Below, in pieces: positions 32,196-39,800 of a stretch of DNA of 64,000 nt; position 1 is the stretch's first letter, and each line of letters begins with the position of its first letter. A program made the position numbers and the translations under genes. The notes under the pieces are model-generated. The model was given only the letters and a program-made list of their open reading frames with translations. It ran no database searches and was not told the origin of the DNA. Origin of the DNA: Solirubrobacteraceae bacterium (GTDB lineage: Bacteria > Actinomycetota > Thermoleophilia > Solirubrobacterales > Solirubrobacteraceae); NCBI GenBank assembly GCA_016463515.1, contig JAEMRF010000001.1, forward strand, positions 50,831 to 114,830, written 5' to 3'.

Positions 32196-33203
32196 ATGAG
32201 TACCGACTCAACGCCGCCACCACACCGCCGCAGCCGGTCTGCGATCGCCGCCACCGCCCTTCTCGCGACCGGCGGGTGCGCCCTCCTCCTCGCAGCCGGC
32301 GTCGGCGCGGTCAACGGCGACACCGATGAGGTACGGGTTGCCATCAGCGACCAACTCGACCGCCGACCACTCTTTCAGCTCGAGGACCTCGCACCCGGCG
32401 ACCAGGTCGACCGCTGCTGGCAGATCGACGGGCAGAACAACCCCATGATCCGCCTGTGGGCCACCAGCCAGGGCGAGCTCGCGCCACACCTCCGCGTCAC
32501 CATGACCAGCGGCACCTCACCCGCCGACCCCTCATCGACGACATGCGCCGGCTTCCAGGCCCGAGACGAGATCGGCTCCCGAGCTCTCTCATCGATGCCT
32601 GCCACCGCGGCCGACGCGCTCGTCGACACCGCCACGTTCAGCACTGGCGAACGACGCGCCTACCGCCTCCGGGTCACCGTCAGCGACGAGGCCCCCCAGT
32701 CACGCCGAGCGACAGCGACGTTCCTGGCATGCGCCCAGGCACCCGGCAAGTCAGCGTGCGACCCGGTGGCCCGTCCCGCCACGCCCGTCCAGCCGCCGAT
32801 CGGCGGCTCCGGCGCCCCCGCACCCCCAGGATCGCCGCGCTGCGTGAATGAGACCCTCGCGGACGGTGCGGCCAAGAAGATCCGCAAGGGGCGCTTCGTT
32901 CAGCGACGTGTCGGGCCCGGCCGCGTCAGGATGACGACGCGGGTGACCGGTCCGTACGGGCGCCGGAAGATCACCGTGCAGGTCGGTACGCAGCGACTCG
33001 CTGTCCGGCGTGTCGTCTTCGAGGTCAACAATCGTCGGCTCCGCGTGGACGCGCGGCGCCCGTACACCGCCACGGTGCCCAGCAACCGGCTGAAGGTGCG
33101 GCACAACGAGATCCGAGCCAAGGTGCAACTGCGCTCCGGGCGGACCGTCATCGTGCGGTGGGGCTTTCACCTGTCAGCGCCGCGCAAGTCAGCCTGCCGC
33201 TGA
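32196..33203 (+). CDS. Exported TasA-like/camelysin-like protein with basic C-terminal domain
   Basis: 335 residues. One hydrophobic segment (about 15-40), then 'PLFQLEDLAPGDQVDRCWQI', reminiscent of the A-P-G-[DE]-x-[VA] turn after the first strands of TasA-like domains. The W-x-x-F-x-D export signature is less clear than in the 6980 and 35555 proteins. The C-terminal 110 residues are basic (starting 'CVNETLADGAAKKIRKGRFV') and resemble the ends of other surface proteins here. A boxed single-gene unit, convergent with the subtilase at 33344. Confidence 0.5.
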   Translation: MSTDSTPPPHRRSRSAIAATALLATGGCALLLAAGVGAVNGDTDEVRVAISDQLDRRPLFQLEDLAPGDQVDRCWQIDGQNNPMIRLWATSQGELAPHLRVTMTSGTSPADPSSTTCAGFQARDEIGSRALSSMPATAADALVDTATFSTGERRAYRLRVTVSDEAPQSRRATATFLACAQAPGKSACDPVARPATPVQPPIGGSGAPAPPGSPRCVNETLADGAAKKIRKGRFVQRRVGPGRVRMTTRVTGPYGRRKITVQVGTQRLAVRRVVFEVNNRRLRVDARRPYTATVPSNRLKVRHNEIRAKVQLRSGRTVIVRWGFHLSAPRKSACR

Positions 33204-33268
33204 AGCGGACAGATCGCGGAGAGACGGGATGCAGGCGTTGGGCATGCTGCCCGGTGTGGCGCATGGCA

Positions 33269-33332
33269 GCGCCCGCCCCGAGCGGCCGCAGGCTCTCCTC
33301 GAGCACACGCAACCGCCGCCCGGGGCGGGCGC
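33269..33332. terminator. Inverted repeat between convergent genes
   Basis: Perfect 12-bp arms GCGCCCGCCCCG (33269-33280) and CGGGGCGGGCGC (33321-33332) separated by 40 bp, lying between the stops at 33203 (+) and 33344 (-). A possible bidirectional terminator. Confidence 0.45.
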
Positions 33333-33343
33333 CAGGCCCGCGT

Positions 33344-35326
33344 TCACCGGACGCGGATCGTCGCAGTCGCGACCTGAGAACCGATGGCGAGCCGCACACG
33401 CCACCGGCCAGCCGCGAGCCGCATCCCCAAGACCTTCGGGGTGAGCTTCACCGTCGACGTGCCCTTCCGGAGACGGACACGTCGCGTCACCCGCGCCCTT
33501 GTCTTGCAGCGCGCCGAGCACGACAACCGCGTGAGTCGCATCGTCGCCGTCGCCGGACCATCGGACGTGACCCACAGCGACTGGGTGAGGCTGCGCTGCG
33601 AGGACACCGCGACGGACAACCGCCGCCGCGACGTATCGGCCGGCGGTTCCTCGGCGCTGGGCGCGCCCGGAACGGGCGCCGCGACCGGGCCGCGGGACGG
33701 TGCGGGCGAGCGAGCCGGCTCAGCGGGTGCGGGCTCAGCGGAGGGAGGCGCAGGACCAGGATCGGCCGGTGAAGGCTCGACGGGGCAGGCGGGGGCACGG
33801 GTCGTCCCAACGGTCATGCTGACCGGCGTCGACCAGTTCGTGCCGTCACGGACCCGCAGCGCCGCAGTCCCAGCGCTGACGGTGCATGGCAGCTGTACCG
33901 TCGCGCTGCCGTACGAGACACCAGCTTTGATGGTCGCCGCTTCACCACCGACTTGGACGGCATCGATGTCGCGCAGGTTCGACCCCGTGACGGTGATCGC
34001 GCCACCCGGACCGGCCGCTGGGCCGACGGGCGCGTCCAGGCGTGGAACGGGTCCGCCGAGCATGGTGTCGAGCCGGTGCATCGTCTCGGTGGCGTTGAGG
34101 TAGCCGCCGGTCACCGACGGGCCGCTCGCCGGGTCGACGGTGGCCCCGTCCATGATCGCCTGACGCAGTTGTTGCGGCGTGGCATCGGGGTGACGGGAGA
34201 GCAACAAGGCTGCGACGCCGCTGACGTGCGGGGCAGCCAGCGAGGTGCCGGAGAGATGCTCGAACGGCCAGGTCACTCCGGGCGCCACGACGCGACGGCC
34301 TGCGGCCACGATCGCGTCACCGGGCGCGGCGAGATCCACGGCGGTCGTCGACGAGTTCGCGAAGGACGACATCGTGCCGGTCCCGTCGACCGAGCTGACG
34401 CACAGCACGTTGCCCAGCGGGATGTTGCACGGCGAGAACATCGCGGCGTCGGCTCCGTCGTTCCCGCTTGCGAAGACGAATAGCACGTCCGGGTTGGCTT
34501 GCACGACCGCCTCGAGCACCGCGCTGGACCCCAGGCCTCCGAAGCTGCCGTTGACGATCCGCGCGCCGTCGTCGACCGCCGCCTGCAGCCCCTCGGCCAG
34601 GACGCTGGTCGTCGCGCCGCCGGTCGCACCGAACACGCGAACGCTCACCCCTTGAGCGGCAGGCGCGACCCCGATCGTCGGTGCGCCTTCACGACCGAGG
34701 ATCGTCCCGATCACGGCAGTCCCGTGCCCTCGCGGATCGGTGCGTCCGTCCCCGGCCTCGATCAGGTCGCGGCTCGCGACGATCGCGCTCGTCCAGCCGC
34801 CGGGCGGCTCGACGTTCTGCTCGGGCCAGTAGCGAGGCAACGACGCCGCGAACGCTGACTCGCCCGTACCCGCGACACCGCTGTCGACCGCGCCGACCAC
34901 GACGCCCTCACCGAGAGTGCGGGCCCAGACACCGTCTGCGCCAACGACCCGGATGTGCGCGTCCGCGTCGAGCTGCACGGCGGGGTTCAGCGGCCACTGA
35001 TACATGCCCCAGGGCGCTCCGGCCGAGTACAGGGTCGGCTGCCCGTCGGCGGTCATGACGGGTGCCATGACCGCGTCAGGTTCCACGAACGCGACACGCT
35101 GGTCATCGGAGAGCTCGGCGATCGCCTCGTCCGGGTCGTCGGTAGTCACGACATCGGCGTTGACCGACTCGAGCCGACGAGCGCGATCGACCGCGGCGTC
35201 GGAGGCCACGTCGGCACGCTGCGATGCGCTGACGTGGTCGTGGTAGCCGACGACGAGCGGAGAGCCATGGGCAGCCGCCGGGGCGGCCAGGATCACGACC
35301 GCGGCAACGATAAGCGCGCGTGACAT
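33344..35326 (-). CDS. Secreted subtilisin-like serine protease (S8) with IPT/TIG-like and basic C-terminal domains
   Basis: 660 residues. Signal peptide about 1-21. Residues about 24-85 look like an inhibitor_I9-type propeptide ('DDPDEAIAELSDDQRVAFVEPD'). Catalytic Asp148 ('GAVDSGVAG'), His201 ('DPRGHGTAVIG'), Asn289 ('ASGND') and Ser362 ('SGTSLAAPHVSG') are all present. An IPT/TIG-like module (about 430-520), a Pro-rich linker and a basic beta domain follow. I chose the start at 35326 for the GGAGGAGAG ribosome site and signal peptide. Divergent from the TasA-like operon, so it could mature or trim the surface fibres; this is inference. Confidence 0.9.
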   Translation of the reverse strand: MSRALIVAAVVILAAPAAAHGSPLVVGYHDHVSASQRADVASDAAVDRARRLESVNADVVTTDDPDEAIAELSDDQRVAFVEPDAVMAPVMTADGQPTLYSAGAPWGMYQWPLNPAVQLDADAHIRVVGADGVWARTLGEGVVVGAVDSGVAGTGESAFAASLPRYWPEQNVEPPGGWTSAIVASRDLIEAGDGRTDPRGHGTAVIGTILGREGAPTIGVAPAAQGVSVRVFGATGGATTSVLAEGLQAAVDDGARIVNGSFGGLGSSAVLEAVVQANPDVLFVFASGNDGADAAMFSPCNIPLGNVLCVSSVDGTGTMSSFANSSTTAVDLAAPGDAIVAAGRRVVAPGVTWPFEHLSGTSLAAPHVSGVAALLLSRHPDATPQQLRQAIMDGATVDPASGPSVTGGYLNATETMHRLDTMLGGPVPRLDAPVGPAAGPGGAITVTGSNLRDIDAVQVGGEAATIKAGVSYGSATVQLPCTVSAGTAALRVRDGTNWSTPVSMTVGTTRAPACPVEPSPADPGPAPPSAEPAPAEPARSPAPSRGPVAAPVPGAPSAEEPPADTSRRRLSVAVSSQRSLTQSLWVTSDGPATATMRLTRLSCSARCKTRARVTRRVRLRKGTSTVKLTPKVLGMRLAAGRWRVRLAIGSQVATATIRVR

Positions 35327-35448
35327 CTCTCCTCCGGTCGACGCCCGCTCTGCGTTCGTGTACCTCCGAGCCGGGGTTTCTCGACGGATGGAGGAGCGCT
35401 CACACCGGATCCATACGCGCCGACCCGCGCCAGCGGACACATCTCAGA

Positions 35449-35467
35449 AATCGGGAACTTCCCGATT
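35449..35467. promoter_or_regulatory. Perfect 19-bp palindrome between the subtilase and the TasA-like gene
   Basis: AATCGGGAA-C-TTCCCGATT: 9-bp arms with a single central base, too tight for an RNA hairpin but typical of a dimeric repressor operator. It lies in the divergent promoter region (35327-35554) and overlaps the 14-mer shared with the other TasA-like gene. Confidence 0.5.
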
Positions 35468-35475
35468 CGCATGAT
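35462..35475 (+). promoter_or_regulatory. CCGATTCGCATGAT motif, copy 2
   Basis: Identical to 6933-6946 upstream of the TasA/NHL gene. It overlaps the right arm of the palindrome. A degenerate GGACACATCTC box is at 35435. Confidence 0.4.
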
Positions 35476-35554
35476 TTGCCCAGTTCGCAATGTGCCCGGG
35501 GAGGACCCGCGGCATCACGACCGCTTCTCAGCGCAGAAGCGAGAAAGGCGGGTC

Positions 35555-36157
35555 ATGCACCCCACCCACCCCGCGGCCGACCGCCGCACCGTCGCACAGA
35601 AGCTCGGCCTCGGCCTCCTGGCCGTCGCCGTCCTCGCCATGTTCGCCGTCGCCGTCTGGCAGGGCCTGTCCGACACGACCGCGACCGAGGACAACTCGTT
35701 CGCCTCCGGCTCCCTCTCGATCACCGACGACAACCCCAACAGCGACGCCGTCTTCACCGTCACCAACGTCGAAGACGGCTCCGCAGGGGCGAAGTGCATC
35801 ACCGTCAGCAACGACGGCACGATCGACTACGAGGCGCTCACCGTCGCGCGCACCGCCGGCACCGGCGGCCTCGGCGACGACGTCACGTTCGGCGTGACCC
35901 GCATCGACGGCGCCGCGGTCGACACCACCGGCGGCTCGTGCGCCGCGTTCGACGCCTCCGCCGATGACAAGGTCGCCGTCGCTATCGGCGGCGTCGCCGA
36001 CACCGGCGCGTCCACCGCCGCTGAGCTCGGCACGCTCGCCCAGCCCGGCGACGCGGTCTCCTACAAGATCGCCTACAGCGTCGCGATGGAGAACGACGAC
36101 CAGGGCCAGAACGTCGAAGACATCACGTTCAGCTGGGCCGCTTCGCAGGGCTCCTAG
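35555..36157 (+). CDS. TasA/camelysin-like, SipW-dependent fibre protein
   Basis: 200 residues. Hydrophobic segment about 17-37, then 'VWQGLSDTTATEDNSFASGSLSITDDNP', the TasA-type signal recognised by SipW peptidases. The rest is a beta-sandwich-like domain with one Cys pair, closely similar to residues 1-195 of the 6980 product ('VEDGSAGAKCITVSNDGTIDYEALTV'). GAGAAAGG precedes ATG 35555. The next genes are a SipW-like peptidase and a giant protein with the same export signal, mirroring the Bacillus tapA-sipW-tasA idea in another order. Likely a secreted filament subunit. Confidence 0.8.
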   Translation: MHPTHPAADRRTVAQKLGLGLLAVAVLAMFAVAVWQGLSDTTATEDNSFASGSLSITDDNPNSDAVFTVTNVEDGSAGAKCITVSNDGTIDYEALTVARTAGTGGLGDDVTFGVTRIDGAAVDTTGGSCAAFDASADDKVAVAIGGVADTGASTAAELGTLAQPGDAVSYKIAYSVAMENDDQGQNVEDITFSWAASQGS

Positions 36158-36170
36158 CCCAACCCGCCAT

Positions 36171-36201
36171 GTGCGCCCGGCCCCCTGACGGCCGGGCGCA
36201 C
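36171..36201 (+). terminator. 12-bp hairpin between the TasA-like and SipW-like genes
   Basis: Perfect arms 36171-36182 and 36190-36201 with a 7-nt loop and no T-run. It may act as a partial terminator or mRNA stabiliser that makes the fibre subunit more abundant than the peptidase. Confidence 0.55.
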
Positions 36202-36270
36202 TGCACCTGCGACGCCTCCCGCCACCGAGGTCGTCACAGCGCCACGTCCCACAACTCGCCGCCGCCGCCC

Positions 36271-36867
36271 ATGCGATCCATGATCTACCTTCCCGCAGCC
36301 GACGAGGCCGCTCACGAAGTCGGCCCCGGCTCCGCGCCCTCGGCGCTCGTCGCGCCACGACGCAGTCGCCTCATGTGGAGCGCGCTAAACGCCCTGGTGA
36401 CCCTCCTGATCGCGGCCCTCCTCGCGACCGTCGCCTACTGCGCCCTGACCGGCACCCGGCCGCACGTCAGCCGTTCGGACAGCATGCGTCCGCACAGTCA
36501 GGCCGGCGACATCCTCATGGCGCGATGGGCCGTCCCCATCGAAGAGGCCAACGTCGGTGACGTCATCATCTACCGCGACCGTTCGCGCGGGGGAGACCTC
36601 ACCGCTCACCGGATGGTCTCCAAGAAGGCAGTCACCGCCGGCGGCGCCATCGTCCGCTGGGACGTCACGACCAAAGGGGACGCCAACGACCGCGCTGACG
36701 AGACGTGGAGGATGCAAGCTGGTGGACGCGTGGCCGTCGAGACGCTCGTGGTCCCCGGCGCCGGGTATGTAGCTCGGTTCCTCACACAGCCCGTTGGTCG
36801 TGCCGTCATCGGCGGCGCGGTCCTGCTCCTGCTGTGCGTGTCCCTCCTGGCCGGACGACGCCGATGA
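36271..36867 (+). CDS. SipW-type signal peptidase I
   Basis: 198 residues. N-terminal membrane helix about 36-57; catalytic Ser71 in 'SRSDSMRPHSQAGDILMAR'; 'GDVIIYRD'; then His113 in 'GDLTAHRMV' where bacterial Lep has Lys, the mark of the ER/archaeal/SipW class; box 'TKGDANDRAD' (Asp137/Asp140); and a C-terminal membrane helix about 174-194. It would cut the TasA-type signals of the 6980, 35555 and 36864 products. No Shine-Dalgarno sequence is obvious. The stop overlaps the next ATG. Confidence 0.88.
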   Translation: MRSMIYLPAADEAAHEVGPGSAPSALVAPRRSRLMWSALNALVTLLIAALLATVAYCALTGTRPHVSRSDSMRPHSQAGDILMARWAVPIEEANVGDVIIYRDRSRGGDLTAHRMVSKKAVTAGGAIVRWDVTTKGDANDRADETWRMQAGGRVAVETLVVPGAGYVARFLTQPVGRAVIGGAVLLLLCVSLLAGRRR

Positions 36868-39800
36868 GCCGCGCGACGCCCGCACCTTCCCGCGCGTTCC
36901 AGCCCTCGGTCACCGCACTGGGGGTCGCGCTTCTACTCAGCAGTCTCCTGGCCGCTGCGGGGTTCGTGACCGGGGTCTGGCAAGGACTTGCAGCGACCAT
37001 CAACAGCGACGGCAACTCCTTCCAGGCCGCTCAGACACAGACACCGGTGTCCGGCAGCCCGCCGATCATCCTCGACGCCAACTACGCGCCGCTCGCCGCC
37101 GCGCCCACGGTCGACGACCTGTTGCGCTCCCAGCCCGGCGAGTGGGCTGGCACCGGCCTGGAGTTCACCTACGAGTGGCTGCGATGCGACACCGCGGCGC
37201 AGAACTGTCAGCCGATCGCAGGCGCTGACTCCTCGACCTACACCGTGCAAGGAGACGATCAAGGCCACCGGCTGCGCCTCCGTGTCACCGCAACGAACAG
37301 CGCGGGAAGTCAGACCGCGACGTCGAGCCCCACGGGCACCATTGCCATCACCTGGCGGTCCGCTGGCAGCATGAACGTGGCGCGTAGCGAGTTTGGGTAC
37401 GCCCGGCTGCCCGACGGCAAGGTCCTCGTCGCCGGCGGCGCAACGAGCACAGGATGGACCGGACAGAGCGAGCTCTACGACCCCGCCACCGGGGCATGGA
37501 CACCCACCGGCGCGATGCAGACCCCACGCATTGACCCCGGCGCCGACTTCCAGCTCCCCGTCCTGCCCGATGGGCGCGTCGTCTACGCCGGCGGCTACCC
37601 GTCTGTGGCGGCGACGACCAGCGTCGAGATCTTCAATCCACAGACCGGCGCCTGGAGTACGGCCGCACCGATGAGCCAGGGACGCTCCGGCTACGCCTGG
37701 AGCATCCTGCCCGACGGCCGACTGCTCGTCGCGGGAGGGTCGCTCAACGCAGGCGGCACCGCCGCCACGGCGAGCGTCGAGATCTACGACCCGCAATCGA
37801 ACACGTGGGCCGCGGGCCCGAGCATGGCCACAGCGCGGTACAACGGCGCGTTCGTGACGCTGCGAGACGGTCGCCTCATGGTGATCTCCGGGTGGACGAG
37901 CACAGCGGCACCGACCAACGCGGAGATCTACAACCCACAGACGAACACATGGGCCACGGTTTCCACGCCGTTCGGCCGCTACGCACCTGTCGCTCAGCTG
38001 CTCCCCGACGGCCGCGTCATCGTCGCCGGCGGTGGCAGCCCCAGCACGGCGCACGCCGAAGCGTGGCTGTACAACCCGCAGACAAACGCATGGGCATCGA
38101 CGGGTGCGATGCCGTCGCCTCGGGCGTGGGCGTCGATTGCGTCCCGAGGCGACGGCGGACCGCTCGTGGTCTCGGGCAACGACGCCTCCGGCATGTTGAC
38201 GTCCGTGGTCAGATACGACCACACCCAGGGAACGTGGGCCGCGCAGCCCACGCTGCAATCGCCCCATCGCATCGGCCTGGCCATCGCCCTGAGCGACGGC
38301 CGGACACTCGACGCCGGCGGGTACACGACCGCGAGCGCCCGCACGGCGACCGCAGAGACCCTGGCCGGCCCACTCGGCGCGGACCCCATCAACCTCACGG
38401 CACCCGCCGTCGCAGGTACTGCGGCTGTCGGGCAGGCGCTGCGCGTCACCGGCGGATCATGGGAGGGCCGAGAGCGCTTCACGTACCAGTGGCTGCGATG
38501 CACGGCGAGCACATGCACGCCGATCTCCGGCGCGACGTGGGGGCGGTATACGGTCGCGGCCGCTGACGCGGGCCGCACCCTTCGCGCTCGGGTCACCGCC
38601 CACAACGCCTACGGGTCGACCACCATCGACACCGACCCGACCGGCACGGTCGCCGCGCAGTGGGCGGCGACCGGCGCCCTGAGCACCGCGCGGTCACAGT
38701 CCGGCGTCATCAAGCTGCCCGACGGGAAGGTCCTGCTCGCCGGCGGGTACGGCAACAGCGGTCCCATCGCCAGCAGCGAGAGCTACAACCCCGCGACCGG
38801 CCAGTGGAGCGCCGCCGGAGCGCTGAACACGGCGCGCTCGATGGCGTGGCTCTCACCCGAACTGCCGAAGCTTCCCAACGGTCGCTGGCTGATCGCGGGC
38901 GGCCTGACCACGGGTGACGTAACCACGGCAACAACGGAGACCTACGACGCCGACACCGGCCAGTGGTCCGCAGCCCCATCCATGGCGAGCCCCCGAGTCG
39001 GCATGAACCCCGTGTCGCTCCCCGACGGTCGGGTCCTGGTAGCTGGCGGTTACAGCAACTACAGCACCAGCACCACGACCGCGACCGCCGAAGTGTTCGA
39101 CGCCGACACCAACAGCTGGAGCAACGTCGCCTCGATGACCCAGAAGCGCGGAGGCCACACGACCACCGTGCTGAACGACGGGCGCGTGCTCGTCGCCGGT
39201 GGCGACGAGGGCAGCGGCACCATCCTCACCACCGCAGAGATCTACGACCCGCAGACCAACCAGTGGTCGACGACAACGATGCCCGGCGCCATGTTCGCCG
39301 CGTCAGCAGTCACCCTCGCCGACGGCCGCGTACTCATCGTCGCCGGCGGGCAGAGCGCCTCATGGCTTCCCGGATCCACCGCGGCATACCTCTTCAACCC
39401 CGCGAACGACACGTGGAGCACCGCAGGCTCAATGTCCGCGCCCCGCGTGCTCGCGCACGCCTGGCCGTTGGCCGACGGCAGAGTCCTCGTCACCGGCGCG
39501 CTTTCCGGGTCGCAGCGGGCCACCGCCGAGACGTACAACCCACAAACGAACACATGGTCTGCGTACGACACGATGCTGTCCGAACGAGCAGTCGGTTCGG
39601 CGGTCACCCTCAGCGACGGTGACCTGATGGCCGCTGGCGGGATCGGCGCGTCGGCACGTACCACAGCGGCAGAGCTCCACGGTCAGACCGTCACCGCGCC
39701 GGAGAACACCACGGCACCCGAGATCGTCTACCCCGACCATTCCTCCGGCCGGGTCGCGGTCAGCCAGGGCGCCTGGTCAGGCGCTCCCACCCAGTTCACC

